Below are positions 27,966 to 37,278 of a DNA stretch of 64,000 nt, piece after piece. Position numbers and translations under genes: made by a program. The stretch lies in the NCBI RefSeq assembly GCF_037892545.1, contig NZ_JBBKBG010000004.1, forward strand, positions 62,001 to 126,000. Direction: 5' to 3'. The notes beneath the pieces are model-generated. The model saw only the letters and a list, made by a program, of their open reading frames with translations, was not told where the DNA came from and did no database searches. This DNA is from Pseudogracilibacillus sp037892545. GTDB taxonomy: Bacteria; Bacillota; Bacilli; Bacillales; Amphibacillaceae. The number at the start of each line of letters is the position of its first letter. Position 1 is the first letter of the stretch.

Positions 27966-29255
27966 ATGAAAAAGGCATATCGATTTGGTTTGCAAAAAAA
28001 GTTAGTATTATTTACTACGCTATTAGCCTTTATTACGTATACATGTAGTGCTGTCTGTATGTATGTTATTTATGATTTACTATCCCCATATGTACCATTG
28101 AAAGAAGAAATCTTTATGATGGTGACATTTTTACTAGGGATTATTTGGACAGGTATTTTAGCTTTCGTTGCAGCGGGATTCATTACGAAGCCATTGCAAC
28201 AATTAGAAGCTGCAGCGACAGAGGGAGCGAAAGGGAATTTAAACCAAGAAATTCATATACCAGAAGCGGATGATGAAATTCGTGCGTTAAGTATGGCTGT
28301 TGATAGGATGTTTAAAAATATTCAAGGTATGGTACATAATATACATGGTAATTTTACAAACACAGAGCGTGCCGTGGAAGATATGAAACAAGTGGTCGAT
28401 ACGGCGACACAGCATTCGAGAGCGATTACAGATGCAACGAATGACATATCTACAGGGGCAGTTAATGCTGCGGAATCAATCCAACAAACCGTTGAAGCGA
28501 TTGAGGAAGCGACCCTTTTGGCGGAAGAAGTACAACATAAAGCAGAAACATCTACAAATAACGCAACAGAAATGTTAAAGATGTTAACAGATAGTAAACA
28601 AGTGGTTCATCAACTAGTGCACGGCATTCAACAGCTAGCGGAAGAACAAGCATTATCTTTACAAGATGTGGAACACTTAAAAGAAAATGCTTTAGAAGTT
28701 GAATCCATTATTACGATGGTCGGCAAAATTGCAGAGCAAACAAACTTGCTTGCCTTAAATGCGTCGATTGAAGCGGCAAGGGCTGGAGAACATGGGAAGG
28801 GCTTTGCGGTAGTCGCAAATGAAATACGTACATTAGCAGATGAAAGTGCTCATGCAGTGCAACGTATTTCTACCTTAATTGGTGCGATACAAAAGGATGT
28901 GACGAATGTAGTGAAAAAGATGAATGAACATGTCGTACATGCACAGGAAAAAGCAGAAATAGGAATGTTAACGAATACATCGATGGAACATATGTCTACC
29001 TCTGTAACAGAAGTGGCGAAGGAAGTGACAACCATCCGAGATTTAGTGAATCGTCAATTACAATTTATTCAAACGACCGTACAACAATCACAAGAAGTTG
29101 CAGCCATTTCGGAAGAAACTTCTGCCGCAACAGAAGAGGTTAGTGCAGCTGTAGTAGATCAAGATAAAACGATACAGGATGTGGAACAGTTAGCAAAGGC
29201 ATTATCGGTTCAATCAGAAAAATTAAACAAACAAATTAGCGAATTTAATGTATAA
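27966..29255 (+). CDS. methyl-accepting chemotaxis-type transducer without external sensor domain
   Basis: 429 residues from ATG 27966 (GGAAGGG at proper spacing). Two membrane spans (about 10-36 and 46-70) are separated by only about ten residues, so there is no extracellular ligand domain. A HAMP domain follows (KPLQQLEAAATEGAKGNLNQ), then a long coiled-coil signalling domain with the conserved hairpin tip EQTNLLALNASIEAARAGEH and GKGFAVVANEIRTLAD. It probably senses membrane state or a cytoplasmic cue, or works with a partner. B. subtilis has no transducer at this place. Confidence 0.88.
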   Translation: MKKAYRFGLQKKLVLFTTLLAFITYTCSAVCMYVIYDLLSPYVPLKEEIFMMVTFLLGIIWTGILAFVAAGFITKPLQQLEAAATEGAKGNLNQEIHIPEADDEIRALSMAVDRMFKNIQGMVHNIHGNFTNTERAVEDMKQVVDTATQHSRAITDATNDISTGAVNAAESIQQTVEAIEEATLLAEEVQHKAETSTNNATEMLKMLTDSKQVVHQLVHGIQQLAEEQALSLQDVEHLKENALEVESIITMVGKIAEQTNLLALNASIEAARAGEHGKGFAVVANEIRTLADESAHAVQRISTLIGAIQKDVTNVVKKMNEHVVHAQEKAEIGMLTNTSMEHMSTSVTEVAKEVTTIRDLVNRQLQFIQTTVQQSQEVAAISEETSAATEEVSAAVVDQDKTIQDVEQLAKALSVQSEKLNKQISEFNV

Positions 29256-29292
29256 TAAGAAGGACAAAGCTTATTTTTAGGAGGAGTTCTTT

Positions 29293-29742
29293 TTGAAAGT
29301 TATTATATCAGGCGACCATGCTGGAATGACCTTACGTAATGAAGTGAAAAGCGTATTAGAAGAATTAGGGTATGAGTATGAAGATGTTGGAGCAGATTGT
29401 ACAGCGTCTGTTGATTATCCGGATTATGGTATTGGGCCAGCGGAACGAGTTGCTAACGGCGAGTTTGACCGTGGAATTTTAGTTTGTGGAACAGGTATTG
29501 GTATTTCCATTTCTGCTAACAAAGTAAAGGGCATTCGTTGTGCTCTCGTACATGATGTTTTTTCAGCAAAAGCTACGAGAGAACATAATGATTCCAATAT
29601 GTTAGCGATGGGGGAACGAGTAATTGGGCCTGGATTAGCACGTGAAATCGTGAAAACATGGTTAACGACAGAATTCGAAGGCGGCCGCCACTTAAATCGA
29701 GTAAATAAAATTACAGCATATGAAGAGCAATGTGAAGCTTAA
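29293..29742 (+). CDS. rpiB: ribose-5-phosphate isomerase B
   Basis: Interconverts ribose-5-phosphate and ribulose-5-phosphate, 149 residues, the RpiB/LacAB fold. GDHAGMTLRNEVK and the catalytic Cys in VCGTGIGISISANKVKGIR (near 66) are present. TTG start with AGGAGGAG upstream. It corresponds to YwlF and is followed by ywlG after 22 bp. Confidence 0.94.
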   Translation: MKVIISGDHAGMTLRNEVKSVLEELGYEYEDVGADCTASVDYPDYGIGPAERVANGEFDRGILVCGTGIGISISANKVKGIRCALVHDVFSAKATREHNDSNMLAMGERVIGPGLAREIVKTWLTTEFEGGRHLNRVNKITAYEEQCEA

Positions 29743-29764
29743 ATGCATATAAGGAGGTCATTTT

Positions 29765-30313
29765 ATGAACTCTATGTTAGATCATGTCCGAAAAGACATG
29801 GAAGCAGCTATGGCGGATTGGTCCGCACTGCAAGCAATTCATGCAGGGGAAATATTCGTTGTCGGTTGTTCAACGAGCGAAGTCATTGGGGAAGCAATCG
29901 GAAGTGCGGGGAGTGAAGAGGTAGCAAGAGAAATTTTCACGCATGTACAACGATTTGCGCAAAATCAACAAATATTTTTAGCCTTTCAATGTTGTGAACA
30001 TTTAAATCGTGCATTAGTCGTAGAACGAAAAATATTAGAGAAGTACCCATTAGAAGAAGTGAGTGTAAAACCAGTTCGAAATGCTGGCGGTTCGATGGCT
30101 ACTTATGCATACGAACATATGGACGAGCCGATTATCGTTGAGGCGATTCAAGCACATGCAGGCATCGATATAGGGGACACATTCATCGGTATGCATTTAA
30201 AACATGTTGCGGTTCCGGTCCGTTTGTCTGTTTCATCGATAGGGAATGCACATATGACGATTGCCAAAACACGTCCAAAGTTAATCGGTGGATCGAGAGC
30301 GGTATATGTATAG
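29765..30313 (+). CDS. ywlG: YwlG family protein (UPF0340/TIGR01440)
   Basis: 182-residue soluble protein of a conserved Firmicute family with no established function. The family stretches FVVGCSTSEVIGEAIGSAGS, FQCCEHLNRALVVER and GGSMATYAYEHM are visible. Strong AAGGAGGTC site before the ATG. It lies between rpiB and glyA as in Bacillus, and a terminator follows. Confidence 0.88.
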   Translation: MNSMLDHVRKDMEAAMADWSALQAIHAGEIFVVGCSTSEVIGEAIGSAGSEEVAREIFTHVQRFAQNQQIFLAFQCCEHLNRALVVERKILEKYPLEEVSVKPVRNAGGSMATYAYEHMDEPIIVEAIQAHAGIDIGDTFIGMHLKHVAVPVRLSVSSIGNAHMTIAKTRPKLIGGSRAVYV

Positions 30314-30318
30314 AGAAT

Positions 30319-30364
30319 AAAATCCGAACAGAGGCGGTATATTAACCGTTAATGTTCGGATTTT
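30319..30364 (+). terminator. ywlG terminator
   Basis: AAAATCCGAACA pairs with TGTTCGGATTTT across a loop that itself contains a short GGTATATTAACC hairpin. The stem is strong and ends in T residues. Confidence 0.75.
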
Positions 30365-30472
30365 CGCCATAAAACATAGGAAAAATGATGTTTTATGCAT
30401 TTTTTATGTAAAAATGAATTATTATTTGTTATGATATGTATATATTTCATTTCTAGGAGGAACGAAAAGTAA

Positions 30473-31708
30473 ATGGACCATTTAAAAGAATTTGACCGAG
30501 AACTATTTGATGCAATGGAAGACGAGAAAAAACGTCAACAAGATAATATTGAGTTAATTGCATCAGAAAACTTTGTATCCGAAGCAGTAATGGAAGCAGC
30601 AGGTTCAGTATTAACGAACAAATATGCTGAAGGATATCCAGGTAGACGTTATTACGGTGGATGTGAATATGTAGACGTTGCAGAAGATTTAGCGCGCGAT
30701 CGTGCAAAAGAACTTTTTGGTGCAGAGCATGTTAACGTTCAGCCCCACTCTGGTGCACAAGCGAATATGGCAGTTTATTTCAGTACATTAGAACCGGGAG
30801 ATACGGTTTTAGGAATGAATTTAAGCCATGGAGGTCATTTAACACACGGTAGCCCAGTGAACTTCAGTGGAAAGTTATTTAACTTTGTGGAGTATGGAGT
30901 AGATAAAGAAACAGAACAACTTGATTATGATGCGGTTTTAGCGTTAGCAAAAGAAGTAAAACCAAAAATGGTTGTCGCTGGTGCGAGTGCCTATTCAAGA
31001 ACCATTGACTTTAAAAAATTCCGTGAAATTGCAGATGCAGTAGATGCATATTTATTTGTAGACATGGCACATATTGCTGGGTTAGTTGCTGCTGGAGAAC
31101 ATCCGAATCCGGTACCTTACTGTGACTTTGTCACGACAACCACACATAAAACATTACGTGGCCCTCGTGGTGGAATGATTTTATGTAAAGAGAAATATGC
31201 AAAAGCAATTGATAAACAAGTATTCCCAGGAGTTCAAGGTGGTCCATTAATGCATATTATTGCTGCAAAAGCTGTAGCGTTGAAAGAAGCTCTTTCAGAC
31301 GATTTTAAACAGTATGCAAAACAAATTAGAGCGAACGCTAAAGTGTTAGGGGAAACACTTATGGAAGAAGGGGTTCGTATCGTCTCAGGCGGAACGGACA
31401 ACCATTTAGTGTTATTAGATGTTTCTAAATTAGGTTTAACTGGAAAAATTGCGGAGGAAACATTAGATACGATCGGTATTACGACGAATAAAAATACGAT
31501 TCCTTTTGACCAAGAAGGAGCTTTCATTACGAGTGGTGTGCGTGTAGGAACTGCAGCAGTAACGACTCGTGGATTTAAAGAAGAAGATATGGTACAAGTA
31601 GGGAAAATTATTGCGAAAACATTGAAAAACATCGATGACGAAGCCGTGTTAAATGAGGCTCGTGAAGCAGTTGCAGCTTTAACGAAAAAGCACCCACTAT
31701 ACGCATAA
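30473..31708 (+). CDS. glyA: serine hydroxymethyltransferase
   Basis: PLP enzyme converting serine and tetrahydrofolate to glycine and methylene-tetrahydrofolate, 411 residues. ASENFVSEAVMEAAGS near the N-terminus, the PLP Lys in TTTHKTLRGPRGG (about residue 226) and VDMAHIAGLVAAG are diagnostic. AGGAGG precedes the ATG. It is a single-gene unit closed by the downstream hairpin. Confidence 0.97.
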   Translation: MDHLKEFDRELFDAMEDEKKRQQDNIELIASENFVSEAVMEAAGSVLTNKYAEGYPGRRYYGGCEYVDVAEDLARDRAKELFGAEHVNVQPHSGAQANMAVYFSTLEPGDTVLGMNLSHGGHLTHGSPVNFSGKLFNFVEYGVDKETEQLDYDAVLALAKEVKPKMVVAGASAYSRTIDFKKFREIADAVDAYLFVDMAHIAGLVAAGEHPNPVPYCDFVTTTTHKTLRGPRGGMILCKEKYAKAIDKQVFPGVQGGPLMHIIAAKAVALKEALSDDFKQYAKQIRANAKVLGETLMEEGVRIVSGGTDNHLVLLDVSKLGLTGKIAEETLDTIGITTNKNTIPFDQEGAFITSGVRVGTAAVTTRGFKEEDMVQVGKIIAKTLKNIDDEAVLNEAREAVAALTKKHPLYA

Positions 31709-31745
31709 TATATAGACACAGATGAAAAAATTAGTGAAATTTAAG

Positions 31746-31784
31746 AAGACTTTCGGTAGCTTATGTTACTGGAAGTCTTTTTTA
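31746..31784 (+). terminator. glyA terminator
   Basis: AAGACTT (31746-31752) pairs with GAAGTCTT (31772-31779), with additional pairing inside the loop, followed by TTTTTT. Confidence 0.75.
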
Positions 31785-31948
31785 TTTGAGAAAATCTATT
31801 TGCCATTTTCATTCATAGAGAAGGGGAAGTTGTTTTCAAAATTTACACAAAAATAAATTAGTTTAAGAAATGCGTTTCATCGGTAGACAACAGTGGTAGA
31901 AAACTGTAAGATAGTAACGATATACAACAATGGAAAGGGTGGAAAACA

Positions 31949-32578
31949 ATGGGACAAGTTCATATTTTAGATCATCCATTAATCCAGCATAAATTAACAT
32001 ATATTCGTGATAAAAACACGGGAACAAAACAATTTAGAGAATTAGTCGATGAAGTATCAATGTTAATGGGATTTGAAATTACGCGTAATTTACCAATGAA
32101 AGAGATTGAAGTTGAAACACCGGTAACGTCGAGTAAAGCACAAGTATTAACAGGGAAAAAGATTGGCTTAATTCCAATTTTACGTGCAGGCTTAGGAATG
32201 GTGGACGGAATGCTCAATTTACTACCTGCAGCACGTGTTGGGCATGTCGGTTTATATCGTGACCCGGAAACATTGCAACCAGAAGAATACTTCATTAAAT
32301 TACCATCAGACATTTCCGAGCGTATTTTAATCGTTTTAGACCCGATGTTGGCAACAGGTGGTTCAGCAAATGACGCAATTGAATCATTGAAGAAACGTGG
32401 AGCAAAATCCATTAAACTAATGTGTTTAGTTGCAGCACCTGAAGGAGTAGAGTTAATTAAACATAATCATCCAGACGTTGATATTTATTTAGGGGCGATG
32501 GATGAGAAGTTAAATGAAGATGGATATATTGTACCGGGATTAGGAGATGCGGGCGACCGTTTATTTGGGACAAAATAA
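31949..32578 (+). CDS. upp: uracil phosphoribosyltransferase
   Basis: Salvage of uracil to UMP with PRPP, 209 residues. The PRPP-binding loop LIVLDPMLATGGSANDAI is at about 128-145, and the C-terminal uracil-binding segment GYIVPGLGDAGDRLFGTK is intact. AAAGGGTGG is the ribosome site. It is the last gene that follows the B. subtilis order; the modABC block comes next instead of the genes found there. Confidence 0.97.
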   Translation: MGQVHILDHPLIQHKLTYIRDKNTGTKQFRELVDEVSMLMGFEITRNLPMKEIEVETPVTSSKAQVLTGKKIGLIPILRAGLGMVDGMLNLLPAARVGHVGLYRDPETLQPEEYFIKLPSDISERILIVLDPMLATGGSANDAIESLKKRGAKSIKLMCLVAAPEGVELIKHNHPDVDIYLGAMDEKLNEDGYIVPGLGDAGDRLFGTK

Positions 32579-32639
32579 TTTTTTGTCCACATTATAAAAA
32601 GAGTAGTATACATGTAAATAAAATGGTAAGCATCGATAC

Positions 32640-32680
32640 ATATGCCTCAGTTTATGGAAAGCTGGGGCATATTTTTATTT
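32640..32680 (+). terminator. upp terminator
   Basis: ATATGCCTCAG (32640-32650) pairs with CTGGGGCATAT (32662-32672) with one wobble pair, then a T-rich tail. Confidence 0.85.
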
Positions 32681-32735
32681 ACAGTGAAATTTTCTAAAGT
32701 TATAATCAAAAGAAAAGAGGTAAGAGGGGTAAATT

Positions 32736-33494
32736 ATGAAGCGTGTCATTTGTTTAGTCATGGTATTTAGTATATTTGTCTTAACAAGTTGTCAACAGGA
32801 GGAGCAAAAAACTATTACCGTATTAGCTGCAGCAAGCTTAAAAGAGCCATTAGAGGAAATGAAACAACTATACGAAGAAGCGAATAATGTGGATATACAA
32901 TTACAATTTAGCAGTTCAGGAAAGTTAGCGAAACAAATGGAGCAAGGTGCACATGCAGATATTTTTATTTCCGCCGATGAAAAATGGATGACCCATTTAG
33001 AAGAGGTAGAGCTTATTGAAAAAGAAACAGTCACCCCTTTTTTATATAACTCTTTAGTTCTTATTCAAGGAAACGAAGCTACGATTACATATGAAGATGT
33101 TCAAACATTAGAAGATGACTCCGTTGAGCAAATTGCGATTGGGCATCCGGAAACTGTTCCAGCAGGTACGTATGCACAGCAATTTTTCGAAGGGGTCGAA
33201 TTATGGAGTGACTTGCAAGACAAATTTGTTTATACGAATGATGTGCGACAAGCGTTAACGTACGTTGAAACAGGGAATGTAGATGTTGGTGTCGTATATA
33301 AAACAGATGCACTAATATCAGATGATGTTGAAATCATCGAAGAAATAGATGGAACATTACATGATGAAATAGTGTATCCAATCGGTATGACGACGACGGT
33401 AGAAAATAAAGAAGCGACAGAGCAATTTATACATTGGTTATTAGACGAAGAGGCTAATGAAATAAAAAAAGCTTACGGATTTGAAGGGATATAG
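32736..33494 (+). CDS. modA: molybdate ABC transporter substrate-binding lipoprotein
   Basis: 252 residues with a lipoprotein signal peptide ending in LTSC (Cys19), so anchored outside the membrane. ModA-family features: ITVLAAASLKEPLEEM, FSSSGKLAKQMEQGAHADIF, and YVETGNVDVGVVYKTDA. It is the first gene of modABC, with modB starting six bases after its stop. Molybdate use fits the ThiF/MoeB-type enzyme elsewhere in the window, but that link is loose. Confidence 0.92.
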   Translation: MKRVICLVMVFSIFVLTSCQQEEQKTITVLAAASLKEPLEEMKQLYEEANNVDIQLQFSSSGKLAKQMEQGAHADIFISADEKWMTHLEEVELIEKETVTPFLYNSLVLIQGNEATITYEDVQTLEDDSVEQIAIGHPETVPAGTYAQQFFEGVELWSDLQDKFVYTNDVRQALTYVETGNVDVGVVYKTDALISDDVEIIEEIDGTLHDEIVYPIGMTTTVENKEATEQFIHWLLDEEANEIKKAYGFEGI

Positions 33495-33500
33495 AAGGAC

Positions 33501-34184
33501 ATGTTGGAACAAGTGAATTTATTCCCATTTTGGTTATCATTAAAAACAGCACTTATCTCGACAGTTTTCGTATTTATCATCGGGATGATGATTGCTTATT
33601 TCGTTGCGAAAAAAGACTTTTTTGGAAAAAGCGTTTTAGAAGCAATCATTATGCTTCCTTTAGTATTGCCACCAACAGTAGTTGGATTTGGTTTGTTATA
33701 TTTATTTGGAAAAAATGGTTTTATTGGGAAGTGGCTCATGGCACAGTTCGATGTACAAATTGTATTCACTTGGTATGGTGTCTTGCTTGCTGCCATCGTC
33801 GTTTCCTTTCCACTCATGTACCAAAGTGCCGTTGCAGCCTTTCAACAGTATGATCGTAATTTAGAATATGTTGCATACACATTAGGAAAATCCCGTTGGA
33901 ATGTATTTTGGACAATTTCTTTTCCATTAGCGTGGCCAGGTTTGCTTTCTGGAACGGTATTAGCATTTGCGCGTGCGCTAGGTGAATTTGGTGCGACATT
34001 AATGATTGCTGGGTACATACCGAATGTAACGGATACGATCCCGATTGCCATTTATTTTGCGGTGGAGTCAGGAGAGATGGGCGTAGCAAAATTTTGGGTA
34101 GTGACGATCGTAATTATTGGATTTATTGCGATTTATTGGTTGAACTGGTGGAGTAGGAAACATATGATGAAACATAAACAATAG
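33501..34184 (+). CDS. modB: molybdate ABC transporter permease
   Basis: 227 residues with five to six membrane spans. The ABC permease EAA-type loop YVAYTLGKSRWNVFWTISFP is followed by the ModB-typical FARALGEFGATLMIAGYIP. AAGGAC is the likely ribosome site, and the gene is tightly spaced within modABC. Confidence 0.92.
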   Translation: MLEQVNLFPFWLSLKTALISTVFVFIIGMMIAYFVAKKDFFGKSVLEAIIMLPLVLPPTVVGFGLLYLFGKNGFIGKWLMAQFDVQIVFTWYGVLLAAIVVSFPLMYQSAVAAFQQYDRNLEYVAYTLGKSRWNVFWTISFPLAWPGLLSGTVLAFARALGEFGATLMIAGYIPNVTDTIPIAIYFAVESGEMGVAKFWVVTIVIIGFIAIYWLNWWSRKHMMKHKQ

Positions 34185-34194
34185 GAGAAAATGT

Positions 34195-34818
34195 ATGCTT
34201 ACAATTGATGTGGAGAAAAAAATACCTCACAAAACATTACAGATTACATGTACGATTGGCGATGAAATCATTGCTATTGTCGGTCCATCTGGTACTGGAA
34301 AAACAACATTTTTAAATATGATTGCCGGAATTGTGACACCAGATAATGGGTATATAAAATTTCGGGATCAAATTTTTACGCAAGATGGTAAATCGTGTAT
34401 CCCGACGCAACAAAGGAAAGTTGGCTATGTATTTCAAGATTATGCTTTATTTCCACATAAAACCGTTTGGGAAAACATAGCATATAGTATGCAAAATGAA
34501 AATAGAACACGTGAATGGATCCGTGCATTGCATATGGAACATTTATTAGATAAGTATCCACGTGAAATATCGGGTGGGGAAAAACAACGTACAGCATTGT
34601 TACGTGCCTATGCAATGGAGCCACAAATTCTTTTATTAGATGAACCATTTTCTGCTTTAGATGAACGTACGAAAGAGACGAGTTATACACAATTGTGTAG
34701 ATTACACGAGCAGTGGAAAATTCCAGTTATATTCGTGACACATAATCCACATGAAGTTAAAAAAATTGCGAATCGTGTATATCGTCTAGGCGAAACGTTT
34801 GTAGAGGAACGAACATAA
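34195..34818 (+). CDS. modC: molybdate ABC transporter ATP-binding protein, short form
   Basis: 207 residues. Walker A GPSGTGKTT (30-38), Q-loop YVFQDYALFPH, signature SGGEKQRTALLRAYA (about 126), and Walker B ILLLDEPFSALDERT are intact. It ends right after the ATPase domain, so the C-terminal MOP/TOBE molybdate-sensing domain of the ~350-residue E. coli ModC is absent. Such short forms occur in Gram-positives. Confidence 0.88.
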   Translation: MLTIDVEKKIPHKTLQITCTIGDEIIAIVGPSGTGKTTFLNMIAGIVTPDNGYIKFRDQIFTQDGKSCIPTQQRKVGYVFQDYALFPHKTVWENIAYSMQNENRTREWIRALHMEHLLDKYPREISGGEKQRTALLRAYAMEPQILLLDEPFSALDERTKETSYTQLCRLHEQWKIPVIFVTHNPHEVKKIANRVYRLGETFVEERT

Positions 34819-35150
34819 TCGTCGTTTAGCAAAAAGAGATGCAACGTAAACCATAATGTTTTTTCAAATACAAATGTATAAAAATTGTGAAAAAGGAAAC
34901 AAACATATTGACGAAAGATTGAAAACATTGTATGCTTTTAATATTCACTCATTTACGAGGTTTTCTTTCTTCAACATTAATTTTCTGTTAATTCAGACAT
35001 TTGTTTTTTTGGAAGTTGATTCGGAAGGAAATAGGATTTCTTCATAACATTTTCGAAATGTTTGAATATTTATGTTCGTTAATTTATAATAGCGTATAAT
35101 GAAATAAGTTATATTATTAACAATTGCAAGATAATTCATACAAATAAATC
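34819..35150 (+). other. AT-rich intergenic region before the ilv T-box, with an extra promoter
   Basis: No gene or clear modC terminator was seen. TTGACG (34908-34913) and TATGCT (34931-34936), 17 bp apart, form a plausible additional promoter. The near-palindrome ACATTTTCGAAATGTT (35047-35062) touches the main promoter. Confidence 0.45.
35062..35090 (+). promoter_or_regulatory. ilv-leu operon promoter
   Basis: TTGAAT (35062-35067) and TATAAT (35085-35090) are 17 bp apart, just upstream of the T-box leader. A second TATAAT lies at 35095-35100. Confidence 0.7.
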
Positions 35151-35159
35151 GATGACAGG

Positions 35160-35446
35160 AAAAAAGGAATAAGCACATCGTGTTCTCAGAGATCTAGGGT
35201 TGCTGGAAGCCTAGAAACACTACTTATTCCGACATCATCCTTGAGTGTTATGCTGAACGATTTTTTTAGTAGGCATAGCCAGGTATATAACATATACCTG
35301 TTACCAATAATAGACTTTTTTTAAAAAAGAAGTCTGCAAGATAGCTTTCGTGAGAAATGCTATGAATTTTTGGGTGGTACCGTGAAAAGATACTCTTTTC
35401 TCCCCATAATCTTTTAGGAGATTTGTGGAGAAAAGAGTTTTTTATT
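35160..35446 (+). promoter_or_regulatory. T-box leader of the ilv-leu operon (probably tRNA-Leu)
   Basis: The 14-nt T-box GGGTGGTACCGTGAA lies at 35373-35387. The terminator follows: ACTCTTTTCTCC (35392-35403) pairs with GGAGAAAAGAGT (35427-35438) and is followed by T residues. Upstream, GGAATAAG (35165-35172) pairs with CTTATTCC (35223-35230) to close stem I, which contains the GGTTGCTGGAAGCC apical part. Uncharged tRNA binding would favour the antiterminator. The specifier was not fixed with certainty: CTT at 35223-35225 or 35240-35242 are Leu candidates, and the regulated genes support leucine. Confidence 0.88.
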
Positions 35447-35544
35447 TGAAAGTGGAGGATGAGGAAGAAAAAAGAAAAAATGTATGACGATTGTTTCTAT
35501 ATAGACTTTGTTTTAAGGAAGATATTTTTAAGGAGGAAATGACA

Positions 35545-37278
35545 TTGAAAGCAGAGGCAAAGCCAAAACAAACACTACCTTCAAAGACAACAAATGAAGT
35601 GAGAACAGGTGCAGATTTATTGATGGAGTTATTAGTTGAGGCGGAAGTGGACACAGTTTTCGGATATCCGGGTGGTGCTGTATTACCGATTTATGACGCA
35701 CTTTATCGTTCAAACGCATCGTTCAAACATATATTAACAAGACATGAGCAAGGAGCAATTTTTGCAGCAGAAGGATATGCTCGTGTAACAGGGAAACCGG
35801 GAGTTGTCATTGCGACATCAGGACCAGGTGCTACCAACTTAATTACAGGCATTACAGATGCAATGATGGATTCATTGCCTTTAGTAATATTTACAGGACA
35901 AGTAGCAAATCATGTAATTGGAACAGACGCATTCCAAGAGTCAGATGTGCTAGGGATTACGACGCCGATTACGAAGTATAATTATCAAGTGGACGATGTA
36001 ACAGATTTACCACGTGTTGTAAAAGAAGCGTTCCATATTGCGACAACAGGAAGACCAGGGCCAGTTGTTATTGATATTCCGAAAAATATTTCCGAAGCAT
36101 TGCCGAGCGGGGAGTTTAAAACGGATTTCTATTTACCAGGATATCAACCGACAACAAAACCGAATCCTCTACAAATCGTCAAAGTAGCAGATGCAATTGA
36201 AAAGGCGAAGCGCCCAGTTTTATTAGCTGGTGCAGGAGTATTATTTGCGGATGCTGCTGAGGAATTAAAACAGTTCGCAGAAAAATACCGTCTACCAGTT
36301 GTCAATACATTGCTAGGCTTAGGAAGTTTCCCGGGATCGAATGAACTATCATTAGGGATGGCAGGAATGCACGGTTCTTATACGGCGAATATGGCTGTGT
36401 ACGAAAGTGATTTACTCGTCAATATCGGTGCACGTTTTGATGACCGTTTAACAGGAAATCTACAACATTTTGCTCCGATGGCAAAAGTAGCACATATTGA
36501 TGTGGATCCAGCTGAAATCGGGAAAAACGTTCCAACAGAAATTCCGGTTGTAGCGGACGCAAAATTAGCATTGGAAGCATTATTAAAGAAAGATATTAAA
36601 CAACCAAACCATGAAGCTTGGATGGAAAAAATCGCACAAAACAAAAAGGACTATCCATTATGGCATGATTTATCTGATGAAGCGATCTCTCCACAAAGCC
36701 TCATACAGAAAATTCATAAAGCAACAAACGGAGAGGCGATTGTTACAACGGATGTTGGACAACATCAAATGTGGGCAGCTCAACATTATACATTAGATAA
36801 ACCACATAACTGGGCATCATCAGGTGGATTAGGTTCGATGGGATTCGGATTTCCTGCTGCCATCGGTGCACAGTTTGGTCGTCCAAATGAATTAGTTGTT
36901 TCGATTAACGGAGATGCAGGATTCCAAATGAATTTACAAGAATTACTACTATTAAAGCAATGGAATTTACCAGTAAAAGTAATAATTATGAATAACTCTG
37001 CATTAGGAATGGTTCGCCAATGGCAAGAAACATTTTATGATGAAAGATATTCACAGTCATTACTTGATATAAATCCAGATTTCGTTAAGTTAGCGGAAAG
37101 TTACGGATTAAAAGGAATGAAAGTGGAAAAAGAAGAAGATGTTGAAGCAGCATTAAAAGAAATGTTCGAATATGACGGACCAGTGGTAGCTGACTTCAGA
37201 ATTATTCAGAAGGAAAAAGTTTATCCGATGATTGCTCCTGGAAAAGGAATTCAAGAAATGATAGGGGTGACGAAATGA
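35545..37278 (+). CDS. ilvB: acetolactate synthase large subunit
   Basis: TPP- and FAD-dependent condensation of pyruvate to acetolactate (or acetohydroxybutyrate), first shared step of branched-chain amino acid synthesis. About 577 residues: RHEQGAIFAAEGYAR carries the cofactor-activating Glu, and the TPP motif is GDAGFQMNLQELLLL then MNN. TTG 35545 is eight bases from AGGAGG; ATG 35539 overlaps that site too closely. It overlaps ilvN by four bases, consistent with subunits made together. Confidence 0.96.
   Translation: MKAEAKPKQTLPSKTTNEVRTGADLLMELLVEAEVDTVFGYPGGAVLPIYDALYRSNASFKHILTRHEQGAIFAAEGYARVTGKPGVVIATSGPGATNLITGITDAMMDSLPLVIFTGQVANHVIGTDAFQESDVLGITTPITKYNYQVDDVTDLPRVVKEAFHIATTGRPGPVVIDIPKNISEALPSGEFKTDFYLPGYQPTTKPNPLQIVKVADAIEKAKRPVLLAGAGVLFADAAEELKQFAEKYRLPVVNTLLGLGSFPGSNELSLGMAGMHGSYTANMAVYESDLLVNIGARFDDRLTGNLQHFAPMAKVAHIDVDPAEIGKNVPTEIPVVADAKLALEALLKKDIKQPNHEAWMEKIAQNKKDYPLWHDLSDEAISPQSLIQKIHKATNGEAIVTTDVGQHQMWAAQHYTLDKPHNWASSGGLGSMGFGFPAAIGAQFGRPNELVVSINGDAGFQMNLQELLLLKQWNLPVKVIIMNNSALGMVRQWQETFYDERYSQSLLDINPDFVKLAESYGLKGMKVEKEEDVEAALKEMFEYDGPVVADFRIIQKEKVYPMIAPGKGIQEMIGVTK

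Noticed and set aside
35047..35062. Possible CodY box ACATTTTCGAAATGTT before the ilv promoter
   Set aside because: At least five of 15 positions differ from AATTTTCNGAAAATT in the best alignment; kept only as a palindrome worth noting.
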